Positions 25,931 to 33,987 of a stretch of DNA of 64,000 bases are shown one piece after another. Each line of letters starts with the position of its first letter. The stretch's first letter is position 1. Below the pieces are notes generated by a model. That model made no database searches. It was given only the letters and a program-made list of their open reading frames with translations, and was not told the DNA's origin. Made by a program: the position numbers and the translations under genes. Source of the DNA: Polaromonas sp. SP1 (GTDB lineage: Bacteria; Pseudomonadota; Gammaproteobacteria; Burkholderiales; Burkholderiaceae_C); contig NZ_CP031013.1 in assembly GCF_003711205.1 (NCBI RefSeq), positions 2,026,501-2,090,500 of the forward strand, given 5' to 3'.

Positions 25931-26920
25931 ATGTCCAAAGCCTTTGCCTCGCAGTCCGACCTCACGGACAAAACCATCACCTTCGAGCAGCTCAGCGCGC
26001 ATTGCTGGGCCTACACGGCCGAGGGTGACCCGAATTCCGGCGTGATCATCGGCGACAAATTCATCATGGTGAGCGACGCCACCGCCACGCCCGCCATGGC
26101 GCAGGATTTGATCGCCCGAATCCGCACCGTGAGCGACAAGCCCATCAAGTACGTGCTGCTGACGCACTACCACGCGGTGCGCGTGCTGGGCGCCAGCGCT
26201 TACGTGGCCGAGGGCGCAACCGAAGTGATTGCCAGCCGCGGCACCTATGAGCTGATCGTGGAGCGCGGCGCGCAGGACATGCAAAGCGAGATGGAGCGCT
26301 TTCCGCGCCTGTTCCGCAACGCCGAAAGCGTGCCGGGCCTGACCTGGCCGACTTTGGTGATCGATGGCGGCAACCCGGTGAAAGGCGAGGTGCCCGGCAA
26401 GCTGGTGCTGGACCTGGGCGGCGTGAAAGTGCAGGTCTGGCACCCGGGCCCCGGCCACACGCGCGGCGACACGATTGCGTGGATCGAAGAAGAAAAAGTG
26501 CTGTTCTCAGGCGACCTGGTCGAGTACGAAGCCGGCGTCTACACCGGCGACGCCCAGCTGGAAGAGTGGCCCGCGACGCTGGAGGCCCTGCGCGCGCTGA
26601 AAGCCGAAGCCATCGTGCCCGGCCGCGGTGAGGCCATGAAGGGCGCGGCCAATGTCAACAAGGCGCTGGACTATACAAAACGCTGGGTCGAGACGCTGTA
26701 CAAGGCCGGCAAGGAAGCCGCCGCCGCCGGCATGGACCTCAAGGCCGCGATGGACCACACCCGCAAAAGCATGGACCCGGTTTTCGGCCATGTGTTTATT
26801 TACGAGCACTGCCTGCCCTTTGATGTGAGCCGCGCGTTTGACGAGGCCAGCGGAATCAAGAACCCGCGCATCTGGACGGCCGAACGCGACAAGGAAATGT
26901 GGGCCGCGCTGCAGGGCTGA
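25931..26920 (+). CDS. MBL-fold metallo-hydrolase with degenerate HxHxDH motif
   Basis: 329 residues. Metallo-beta-lactamase fold: THYHAVR at 78-84 replaces the canonical HxHxDH, so two metal ligands of the second site (Asp and His) are absent; GPGHTRGD keeps the next histidine; FSGDLVE holds the bridging aspartate. Hydrolase of unknown substrate; a one-metal centre is likely. The C-terminal part (about 240-329) is helical and contains FGHVFIYEHCLPFDVSRA. Lies between gluconokinase and a BLUF gene, with no operon evidence. Confidence 0.82.
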   Translation: MSKAFASQSDLTDKTITFEQLSAHCWAYTAEGDPNSGVIIGDKFIMVSDATATPAMAQDLIARIRTVSDKPIKYVLLTHYHAVRVLGASAYVAEGATEVIASRGTYELIVERGAQDMQSEMERFPRLFRNAESVPGLTWPTLVIDGGNPVKGEVPGKLVLDLGGVKVQVWHPGPGHTRGDTIAWIEEEKVLFSGDLVEYEAGVYTGDAQLEEWPATLEALRALKAEAIVPGRGEAMKGAANVNKALDYTKRWVETLYKAGKEAAAAGMDLKAAMDHTRKSMDPVFGHVFIYEHCLPFDVSRAFDEASGIKNPRIWTAERDKEMWAALQG

Positions 26921-26931
26921 ACCCGGCAGGC

Positions 26932-27339
26932 TCAGGCGTCCAGGTCCAGCTTGGCCAGCAGCCCGGTAAACGCATCCAGGGCGGCTTGCCCGTCCAGTTG
27001 TTCCATGCGCTCCAGCACGTCGTCCTCTTCCATGGTGCAATAGCCCAGGCTGAAGTTGCGAAAGCGCCGCAGCGCCAGCTCGCCGTGGTGCAGGATCTGC
27101 ATATTGATATGGCGGGTGTCCTGCCGGATGCGCTCCAGCAGCGCCAGCACCTGCTTTTGGCCACCTTCCAGTTGCTGGCAAAAGCGCATGCCATCAAAGA
27201 TCAACAGGCCGGTAATGCCACACTCGGCATTGGCCAGGCGGGCCTTGGCTGCAATGTCTCCGATCACGCTCAAAGGCGCTTCGGGCGCCAGCGTGCTGAC
27301 GTAAAGGATTTCGTACAGAGTCGTGCTTATTTTGTTCAT
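26932..27339 (-). CDS. BLUF-domain blue-light photoreceptor (single domain)
   Basis: 135 residues from ATG 27339 (ATG 27348 also in frame). The FAD-binding BLUF pattern is complete: YEILYVS (Tyr), NAECGITGLLIFDG (Asn and Ile), FCQQLEGG (Gln that rearranges in light) and the LGYCTM stretch near residue 104. No output domain is fused, so it must act on a partner by interaction. A divergent Crp/FNR-type regulator starts 79 bp away, with an AT-rich 27340-27417 region between them. Confidence 0.93.
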   Translation of the reverse strand: MNKISTTLYEILYVSTLAPEAPLSVIGDIAAKARLANAECGITGLLIFDGMRFCQQLEGGQKQVLALLERIRQDTRHINMQILHHGELALRRFRNFSLGYCTMEEDDVLERMEQLDGQAALDAFTGLLAKLDLDA

Positions 27340-27417
27340 GTGCTTCAAATGTAAGTGCCCCGGACTCGCTACACAATGTCAAAAGACACAGGCAAATGCG
27401 CCTAAGATGTTCCCTCC

Positions 27418-28176
27418 ATGAGCATACCGACGCCAACATCAGCTATCTGCCCACCGCGGTGTAATGCCTGCGGCTTACGCAAGACCGGCGCTTTCATGCC
27501 GGTGAAAGCGGAAGAACTCCAATTCATCGAAGCTTTTCGCAACGGCATCTCGCAAGTCAACGCCGGCACCACCATACTGCATGAGCAAAAACCCAACGGA
27601 AAACTCTTCACGCTGTATTCAGGGTGGGCGTTTCGCTACAAGACACTGAGCGACGGCCGCCGGCAGATCCTCAATTTTTTGCTGCCGGGCGACTTTATCG
27701 GTCTGCAGCAAAAGTTCGCCGACGGCGCCATGCACGGCATCGAGGCGGTGACGGACGTGAGCCTGTGCGTGTTTCCGCGCGAAGGGCTGTGGGAGTTGTT
27801 TCGCAACCACCCCAGCCTGGGTTATGACGTCACCTGGATGGGGGCGCGTGAAGAAGGCATGGTGGACGACCACCTGCTCACGGCAGGGCGGCGCAACGCC
27901 ACCGAGCGCGTGGCCATGCTGCTGATGCACCTGTTCCGGCGGCTGGACCGTGTGGGTATGGCCGAGGGCGGCCTGATCGAGTTTCCCATCAACCAGCAAC
28001 ACATTGCCGATGCGCTGGGGCTGTCGCTGGTGCACACCAACAAGACGCTGCGGCGCCTGCGCCAGCTGGGCCTGCACGAGATCGAAAACGGCAAGCTGCG
28101 GCTGCTCAACACCCGCGCGCTGGAGCGCATTGCCGACTTTTACGACACGCCGCCACCGCAAGTGCCACTGTTGTAA
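27418..28176 (+). CDS. Crp/Fnr family transcriptional regulator, FNR-like N-terminal cysteines
   Basis: 252 residues: cyclic-nucleotide-binding-fold domain (about 50-135) and a winged HTH (QHIADALGLSLVHTNKTLRRL, about 195-215). The N-terminus has C11-x3-C15-x2-C18, the spacing of E. coli FNR C16, C20 and C23, and C117 in SLCVFPREGL aligns with FNR C122. The fourth FNR ligand (C29) is a glycine here. So it may bind an iron-sulfur cluster with three cysteines and another ligand, or be a degenerate FNR. Divergent from the BLUF gene. Confidence 0.9.
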   Translation: MSIPTPTSAICPPRCNACGLRKTGAFMPVKAEELQFIEAFRNGISQVNAGTTILHEQKPNGKLFTLYSGWAFRYKTLSDGRRQILNFLLPGDFIGLQQKFADGAMHGIEAVTDVSLCVFPREGLWELFRNHPSLGYDVTWMGAREEGMVDDHLLTAGRRNATERVAMLLMHLFRRLDRVGMAEGGLIEFPINQQHIADALGLSLVHTNKTLRRLRQLGLHEIENGKLRLLNTRALERIADFYDTPPPQVPLL

Positions 28177-28346
28177 GCGGCGTGTAGGCGGTCGCCGACA
28201 GCAAGGCTTTGGGGCGGATGACACGGCGGCTGCGGATGGGCCTTTAAGGTGCTTTCCTGTTCCGGATTTTCTTTTTTATTCCTTGATGCGGGAATGAAAG
28301 TCCGGACACCAGAACACGACACCAGGACATCCAAGGAGACTCCCAC

Positions 28347-28676
28347 ATGGACACCGCCAACCGCTCGCGCCTGCAGCAGCAACCCCGACGTTTCGCCGAC
28401 CGCCAGCAACAGCAAAGCAGCGGATCGCGCGAGTTCCAGCCGCGCAAATCGCAGTCCTCGCAGCCATCGCAACCGTCTGACCGCCCCGCCGGCCAGATGG
28501 GCGAGGGCAGCTACGAAGGCACCCGCGACTACCAGGACAACATCAAGTCCTACCTGAAGAATGCCGACGTCGAGTCGGACGCCAAAGCCGCCAGGCCCGA
28601 TTCAGCGGCGCAGGCTGCAGAGATGAAGAAGGCCGAGGAAGAGGGCAAGTCACACTCCAAAGCGCCGGGTAAATAA
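28347..28676 (+). CDS. Small hydrophilic protein of unknown function
   Basis: 109 residues, no signal peptide and no membrane segment. AAGGAG precedes ATG 28347. The N-terminal half is Gln/Ser/Arg-rich and looks disordered (QQQQSSGSREFQPRKS); the middle has a motif GEGSYEGTRDYQDNIKSYLK, which I recall in short hypothetical proteins of this family of bacteria. Likely a stress-related or storage-type protein, but I cannot assign a function. The 28677-28739 gap holds short direct repeats (GGTACACCC/GGTACATCG and TATCAAGAC twice). Confidence 0.7.
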   Translation: MDTANRSRLQQQPRRFADRQQQQSSGSREFQPRKSQSSQPSQPSDRPAGQMGEGSYEGTRDYQDNIKSYLKNADVESDAKAARPDSAAQAAEMKKAEEEGKSHSKAPGK

Positions 28677-28739
28677 ACGCCCGGTACACCCGGTACATCG
28701 GGTACTAAGCGCCAGGCATCAGGACTTATCAAGACCTTA

Positions 28740-29648
28740 TCAAGACTTCTGCAGGTGCAGGGTCTTGAAGTCCTGCTCATACCGCAAAAGGGTTTCAACC
28801 GCTTTGCTGCGTTGCGCCGGCGTGGTGCTGTTGTGCAGTTCGGCAAAGCCGCTGCACGCGTCCTGAGTGAGCTTGTCCATGTAGGCGCGGTAGGCCGGGT
28901 CGGGTGAATTGAGCGTGCGTTCCAATAGTCCCTTCATCGCGGCCTGAGTTTTCTCCGGCGCCGCCTGGCCCGCTACCAAAGGGCGCAGGGTTTGCAGGGC
29001 GTCCTGCTGGCGCCGCAGCTTTTCCTCATACGACACCGGCGCGCTGAAGTGCGAGTTGTCGATCCGGTGCGCGATCACCGCCAGCTGTTTGTGGTCCAGG
29101 CTGCCGTACAGCATTTCGGCGCGCGAGACCGCCTGCTTGTAGCGCTTGTCGCGCCGCGCCTTGCGGCTGCCGTCCAGAAAGTCTTCGCGGTACTCGGCAT
29201 TGCCTTTGGCAAAGCGGGTTTGCAGTTTCACCAGCTGGTCGGCGTTGAGTGTTCCGACCAGGGCCACCACCGCCGGCTCGGCGCGGTTCGTCACCGCGAT
29301 CAGCTTGCTGCGCACGTCCGCATACAGCGCGCAGGCGCCGGCGGCGTCCATGTCTGCCGGTATTTGCTGCCGCAGTTTTTGCAGCGTCTCGATATAGGCC
29401 GGCAGCTGCGTCTGCCGGTGCCATGCCTGCAGTTTGGCCAGGTCGGCCTTGACCTGCAGGGTTTGCGCATCGGTGAAGTCGAAGTGGCCGTCCAGGTGCC
29501 AGTAGGCCAGTTCGGGCGCCTGGTTGTAGGCGATTTTCATGACGCTGCAGCCTTGCAGCGCCACGGCCAGCGCCAGGACGCCCAGCACGCCGATAATCCG
29601 GGTGCAGCGTCCCGCTGCTGCCCCGGCAGCCGGCGGACGCGTCAACAT
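28740..29648 (-). CDS. DUF6279-type lipoprotein
   Basis: 302 residues from ATG 29648 (MLTRPPAAG); ATG 29672 (MKFPLN) is in frame and would overlap glmU's start codon. Signal peptide with lipobox LQGC. The body is helical with YNQAPELAYWHLDGHFDFTDAQ near the mature N-terminus, the pattern of DUF6279 lipoproteins. Function unknown; an outer-membrane lipoprotein, probably periplasmic-facing. It runs head to head with glmU with no room for a separate promoter outside the coding sequences. Confidence 0.8.
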   Translation of the reverse strand: MLTRPPAAGAAAGRCTRIIGVLGVLALAVALQGCSVMKIAYNQAPELAYWHLDGHFDFTDAQTLQVKADLAKLQAWHRQTQLPAYIETLQKLRQQIPADMDAAGACALYADVRSKLIAVTNRAEPAVVALVGTLNADQLVKLQTRFAKGNAEYREDFLDGSRKARRDKRYKQAVSRAEMLYGSLDHKQLAVIAHRIDNSHFSAPVSYEEKLRRQQDALQTLRPLVAGQAAPEKTQAAMKGLLERTLNSPDPAYRAYMDKLTQDACSGFAELHNSTTPAQRSKAVETLLRYEQDFKTLHLQKS

Positions 29649-29670
29649 CCCAAGATTCAGAGGAAATTTC

Positions 29671-31101
29671 ATGGCAACCCCAATTGATGTCGTCATCATG
29701 GCCGCGGGCAAAGGCACGCGGATGAAGAGCAGCTTACCCAAAGTCCTGCACCGCCTGGGCGGGAAGGCTTTGCTGGCGCATGTCATCGAATGCGCCGCGT
29801 CCGTGTCGGCACGCAAGGCAGTTGTCATCACCGGCCACGGCGCAGAAGCTGTCGAGGCCGCCTGCACAGGCTTTACGCAGGCGGCAGCGCTTTCAGATTC
29901 AAAACTGGACCTGAAGTTCGCGCGGCAGGAGCCGCAGCTGGGCACCGGCCATGCCGTGCAGCAGGCGCTGCCGCTGCTGGCCGACGACGGCGTCACGCTG
30001 GTGCTCTCGGGCGACGTGCCGCTGACCCAGCCCGCCACGCTTGAGGCCCTGATCGCCCAGTGCGACGGCCAGCGCCTGGCGCTGCTCACCCTCACCATGG
30101 CCGACCCCACCGGTTACGGCCGCATCGTGCGCGCAGGCACCGAAGCCTCGGCCCAGGTGCGCGCCATCGTCGAGCACAAGGACGCCAGCGCCGCCCAGCG
30201 CGAAATCCGCGAGATCTACAGCGGCATCATGGCCGTGCCCACGCGCCTCTTGCGCGCCTGGCTGTCCCGGCTGGACAACAAGAACGCGCAAGGCGAGTAC
30301 TACCTCACCGACATCGTGAAGTTTGCAGTGGCCGACGGCGTGGCCGTGGTGGCCCACCAGATCACCGACGCCGCCCAGGTGGCCGGCGTGAACAGCCCGG
30401 TGCAACTGGCCGAGCTGGAGCGCGTGCACCAAAGCCGCGGCGCCGTCGCCCTGATGGAGCAGGGCGTGCGCCTGGCCGACCCGGCGCGGCTGGATGTGCG
30501 CGGCACGCTCAATTGCGGCCAGGATGTCGAGATCGATGTGAACTGCGTGTTTGAAGGCACGGTGAGCCTGGGCGACGGCGTGCGCATTGGCGCCAACTGC
30601 GTGATCGCCAACTGCACGATTGCCGCCGGCGCGGTGATCCACGCCTTCACCCACATCGACGGTGAAAAGCTCGGCGTGCAGGTCGGCGAGGGCGCGCTGA
30701 TCGGCCCCTTTGCCCGCCTGCGGCCCGGCGCGCAACTGGGCGCCGAAGTGCACATCGGCAATTTTGTCGAAGTCAAAAACGCCACGCTCGCCAAAGGCGC
30801 CAAGGCCAACCACCTGGCTTACCTGGGCGACGCCACGGTGGGCGAGCGCGTCAACTACGGCGCGGGCAGTATCACCGCCAATTACGACGGCGCCAACAAA
30901 CACCGCACGGTGATTGAGGCCGATGTGCACATCGGCAGCAACTGTGTGCTGGTGGCGCCTGTCACGATTGGTGCCGGCGGGACTGTTGGTGGGGGCTCCA
31001 CGATTACGAAGAGCACGCCGCCTGGGGCGTTGAGTGTGGCGCGGGGCAAGCAGATCAGTTTGACGAATTGGACCCGGCCTGTGAAGGTTGCGAAGGGCTA
31101 G
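29671..31101 (+). CDS. glmU: Bifunctional GlmU (GlcNAc-1-P uridylyltransferase / GlcN-1-P acetyltransferase)
   Basis: 476 residues. N-terminal nucleotidyltransferase: MAAGKGTRMKSSLPKVLHRLGG (10-31) and GDVPLTQP; C-terminal left-handed beta-helix with hexapeptide repeats (about 250-450) and the NHLAYLGDATVG and NYGAGSITANYDG motifs of the acetyltransferase. It makes UDP-GlcNAc for peptidoglycan and lipopolysaccharide. ATG 29671 is preceded by AGAGGAAA. The divergent lipoprotein start overlaps this start region. glmS lies 10 kb away, so the two amino-sugar genes are not an operon. Confidence 0.96.
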   Translation: MATPIDVVIMAAGKGTRMKSSLPKVLHRLGGKALLAHVIECAASVSARKAVVITGHGAEAVEAACTGFTQAAALSDSKLDLKFARQEPQLGTGHAVQQALPLLADDGVTLVLSGDVPLTQPATLEALIAQCDGQRLALLTLTMADPTGYGRIVRAGTEASAQVRAIVEHKDASAAQREIREIYSGIMAVPTRLLRAWLSRLDNKNAQGEYYLTDIVKFAVADGVAVVAHQITDAAQVAGVNSPVQLAELERVHQSRGAVALMEQGVRLADPARLDVRGTLNCGQDVEIDVNCVFEGTVSLGDGVRIGANCVIANCTIAAGAVIHAFTHIDGEKLGVQVGEGALIGPFARLRPGAQLGAEVHIGNFVEVKNATLAKGAKANHLAYLGDATVGERVNYGAGSITANYDGANKHRTVIEADVHIGSNCVLVAPVTIGAGGTVGGGSTITKSTPPGALSVARGKQISLTNWTRPVKVAKG

Positions 31102-31668
31102 GTTCTCCTTTCCCGTGCCCGGATACGGCACCCCGCACCCCGCACCCCGCACCCGTTCGGGCTGAGCCTGTCGAAGCCTTCTCCCCCTCCGTTCGGGCTG
31201 ACCCTTCGACAGGCTCAGGACAGGGTACGCCTGACGGCGTATCGAAGCCTGGTGGCGCTCCGGCGATGTGCTTTTTGCTAAGTGCTGCTGGCCGGGGGGT
31301 GCCCGGCAGCAACTCACTTTTCTTTTGCTTCGCCAAAAGTAAAGTAAGCAAAAGAAAGGCGACCCTGCTGGCTGCGTCCCTCCGCTTCGCTGCGTGCAAC
31401 CTGCGGTGCTCGGTCCAGCCGGGGTCAAAAACAACTCGCCTTCGGCTCAAACAAGTTTTTGCCCTGATCCGTCTGGCCCTCCGCTCCTCGGCGCATCCAG
31501 AAGGGGCAATCAGGATCGGGATCGGATGCGGGAACGGATCGGCAACCTTACGCCCGAATACGGGATTAGTACCGGTGCTGCTTCCCGGTTACATGACGTA
31601 ACATGGCGTCGGCGGTGCCTGCAATGGGTGCCGTTTACTTCAACAAATAAATCAACGAGGGGTCTCCC
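31102..31668. other. 567-bp non-coding region with REP pair and alternative hairpins
   Basis: No gene supported. Contains GTTCGGGCTGAGCCTGTCGAAG (31154-31176) and its partner CTTCGACAGGCTCAGG (31204-31219), a stem with a 25-bp loop; GCTGCTGGCC and CCGGCAGC (31283-31311); and 31316-31357, where two alternative stems are possible (see findings). The last 120 bp before ATG 31669 has a spaced ACGAGGGG ribosome site. Confidence 0.8.
31316..31357. repeat. Two mutually exclusive inverted repeats
   Basis: TTTCTTTTGCTT (31319-31330) pairs with AAGCAAAAGAAA (31346-31357); ACTTTT (31316-31321) can instead pair with AAAAGT (31335-31340). Confidence 0.55.
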
Positions 31669-32247
31669 ATGTTTCAACTGCTCAGGCGTGCCGTCCTGTT
31701 CTCGGGTATTGCTGTGTCTGCGTTTCTGGTGGGCTGCGCCGGCCCGGCGCCCAACTATGCGCCTTCGATAGACAACGTCGAAGCGCTCAAGAAGATTGAA
31801 GGTGCGACTGCGGTGAAGACGGGCGCGATCGGTGTGACGGCCGGCATGCCGGGCGCTGCTTCGCTCAGCCTTCGCGCCAACACCATGACGTCACCGGTCG
31901 GCAGCAATTACGGCGACTACATCGCTGCCGCGCTGCGCCAGGAGCTGGAGCTGGCCAAGCTGCACAACCCGCAATCGGGCGTTGAAATCAGCGGCACGCT
32001 GCTCAAGAACAACATCGATGCCGGAGGCATCAGCACCAATGCCGGGCAGATCGAGGCCCGCTTTGTCGTCACGGCCAACGGGCAGGTGCGCTTTGACAAG
32101 GTCAAGCAGGTTGAGCGCAAATGGGAAAGCTCTTTCGCCGGCGCCGTGGCCATTCCGCTGGCGGCCAACAACTACCCCTTGATGGTGCAGTCGCTGGTCG
32201 GTGCGCTTGTCACCGATCCTGACTTCATCAAAGCCATCCGCAAGTAA
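31669..32247 (+). CDS. Lipoprotein, YajG-like size
   Basis: 192 residues, lipobox VGCAG with cysteine at residue 24. The body has two beta-rich regions and a GVEISGTLLKNNIDAGG stretch. It is of the size and pattern of YajG-type lipoproteins, but I do not recognise it firmly. Two such lipoprotein genes sit in a row (32263 next). Function unknown. Confidence 0.72.
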   Translation: MFQLLRRAVLFSGIAVSAFLVGCAGPAPNYAPSIDNVEALKKIEGATAVKTGAIGVTAGMPGAASLSLRANTMTSPVGSNYGDYIAAALRQELELAKLHNPQSGVEISGTLLKNNIDAGGISTNAGQIEARFVVTANGQVRFDKVKQVERKWESSFAGAVAIPLAANNYPLMVQSLVGALVTDPDFIKAIRK

Positions 32248-32262
32248 ACGGAGACATCGACC

Positions 32263-32856
32263 ATGAACCGTTTTATCGGCTATGCCGTCTCGGCGCTTGC
32301 CTGCGTTGCCCTGTTTGGCTGCGCGCATCCCATCAACATGAATCCCGATCTTGCAGCGCTGGCAGCTCCGGCCAACGCCAAGGTCATCAACAAAAGAGCG
32401 GGTTACCACATGCCGGACGCCCTGCGGGCGCTGGAAGTCACCACGCCGGGCGGTGGCGGGGACAAAGTGCGGTATTTCCCTTACCGCGACATCGAACCGG
32501 GTTTCTACAAGGCCTTGTCCGAAGTCTTCACCAGCGTGACCAAGGTGCAGAACCCCAAAGACCTGGCAGCCCTGCAGGCCGGCGGCGTGGCATTGCTCAT
32601 CACGCCGGAGGTCACGACAACCTCCTATTCCGACGGCGCTTTCACCTGGCCGCCGACGCAGTTCAGTGTGAAGCTGGTCTGCGACATCACGGATGCGAAC
32701 GGCAAGGCGGTTCAAACCGTCACCGTGACTGGCAACGGCGCTGCGACGTTTGACGAGTTCAAGGCCAATTTTTCGCTGGCCGCGGTACGCGCCTCGAATG
32801 AGGCCCTCGCCAAGCTGATCCAGGCGCTGGCCGAATCGCCCGAGCTGCGCAAGTAG
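32263..32856 (+). CDS. Lipoprotein, partner of the preceding gene
   Basis: 197 residues, signal peptide with lipobox FGCAH (Cys at residue 20). Unlike the gene 16 bp upstream it has a DALRALEVTTPGGGGDKVR start and a PPTQFSVKLVCDIT beta region. Probably co-transcribed and possibly assembled together in the outer membrane. Ends before the hairpin at 32869-32898. Function unknown. Confidence 0.72.
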   Translation: MNRFIGYAVSALACVALFGCAHPINMNPDLAALAAPANAKVINKRAGYHMPDALRALEVTTPGGGGDKVRYFPYRDIEPGFYKALSEVFTSVTKVQNPKDLAALQAGGVALLITPEVTTTSYSDGAFTWPPTQFSVKLVCDITDANGKAVQTVTVTGNGAATFDEFKANFSLAAVRASNEALAKLIQALAESPELRK

Positions 32857-32868
32857 GCAATCCATGGC

Positions 32869-32898
32869 GTTTCATGCCGGCGGCTGCCGGCATGAAAC
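32869..32898. terminator. Perfect 13-bp hairpin between convergent genes
   Basis: GTTTCATGCCGGC, loop GGCT, GCCGGCATGAAAC. No T tract, so it may slow rather than end transcription; it can work for both strands since the DMT gene ends at 32907 on the minus strand. Confidence 0.7.
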
Positions 32899-32906
32899 CG
32901 CCCGGC

Positions 32907-33839
32907 TCACTTGACGCGATTAACCAGAAACACCCCGAATATCGCCAGGCCTCCACCGGCCAGCAGGCTGACAGTCAAAGGCTCGCCCAGGATCAACCAC
33001 CCCAACAACACCCCGAAAATCGGCACCAGGTTGTTGAACACCACAGTCCTAGCCGCACCCAGCTGGCGTATCCCCTCGTAGTACCAGACAAACGCCACGG
33101 CCGTGCCCAACACACCGAGGAACACCAGCCCCGCCCACACCTCGAGCGTGAACGAGGCGGCATGCACCTGCGAAATGTCGCGCAGGGCCAGCAAACCCAA
33201 AAACAGCGTGCCCCAGATCGCCGCCCACAGCGTGGCCAGCACAGGCGACAGGCCCTGCAGCAGCTTGCGGCCGAGCAGCGTGTAGACCGCCCACGCGCAC
33301 ACCGCGCCGAACATCGCCAGCTCCCCTTTGCCGACCGATTGCGCGATCTGCGACAGGTCGCCGCGTGTCACCACCACCCACACACCCAGCAGCGCCAGCG
33401 CCACACCCAACCAGCGCACCGGCGACATCCGCTCACCCATCAGCGCCGCAGCCAGCAGCAGCGTGACGACCGGGTTCAGGGCAATGATGAGCGAGGTGCG
33501 CCCGGCCGGCAGCACCGACAGGGCGGTGAAAAACAGCAGGTTGTACATCAGGATGCCGGTGGCGCCCAGCGCCATCGTGCCCAGCAGCTGGCGCCGCGTG
33601 AGCGTCGTGAGGGCGCGCAGGCCTTCGGTGAAATGCAGCGCCGCCAGCAGGGCCAGCGTGGCAAACACAAAGCGGACGAAGCCGGCCGTGGCCGGCGGCA
33701 AATGCGCCGAGATGACGCGCCCGGCGATAAAAGTGCCGCCCCAGAGCATGGGCACGCAGGTCAGGCGCAGGTAGATGCCCAGCAGCGACGGCGTGGCGGT
33801 GGTGGAGGGGGTAGCGGCAGAGGCGGCGGCAGCGGTCAT
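32907..33839 (-). CDS. EamA/DMT-family transporter
   Basis: 310 residues from ATG 33839 (MTAAAASA); ATGs at 33884 and 33926 are in frame. About ten membrane helices in two EamA repeats; the second half includes WGTLFLGLLALRD and the VPIFGVLLGWLILGEP end motif. Members export amino acids or other small metabolites, or import; substrate unknown. It is divergent from the LysR gene at 33988 and its promoter would lie in the tandem-repeat array, so it is a likely target of that regulator. Confidence 0.88.
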   Translation of the reverse strand: MTAAAASAATPSTTATPSLLGIYLRLTCVPMLWGGTFIAGRVISAHLPPATAGFVRFVFATLALLAALHFTEGLRALTTLTRRQLLGTMALGATGILMYNLLFFTALSVLPAGRTSLIIALNPVVTLLLAAALMGERMSPVRWLGVALALLGVWVVVTRGDLSQIAQSVGKGELAMFGAVCAWAVYTLLGRKLLQGLSPVLATLWAAIWGTLFLGLLALRDISQVHAASFTLEVWAGLVFLGVLGTAVAFVWYYEGIRQLGAARTVVFNNLVPIFGVLLGWLILGEPLTVSLLAGGGLAIFGVFLVNRVK

Positions 33840-33918
33840 GGGATGGGATGGTGAAAAAGCGGTCAATCGGGTAAATTCATGCATGAGATTAGTTGTTAAG
33901 TAACTCACTATCAAATGA

Positions 33919-33987
33919 GCATTCACTCATGGGCATTCACTCATAAGCATTTGCTCATAGGCATTCACTCGCAGGTATTCACGCATC
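33919..33987. repeat. Five tandem 14-bp units in a divergent promoter region
   Basis: Units start exactly every 14 bp at 33919, 33933, 33947, 33961 and 33975: GCATTCACTCATGG, GCATTCACTCATAA, GCATTTGCTCATAG, GCATTCACTCGCAG, GTATTCACGCATC. The last ends at the ATG of the LysR gene. Each unit contains the TCACTCA-like core. Confidence 0.85.

Noticed and set aside
29899..31434. A 511-codon open frame on the minus strand
   Set aside because: Antisense to glmU and running into a repeat region; no domain is seen.
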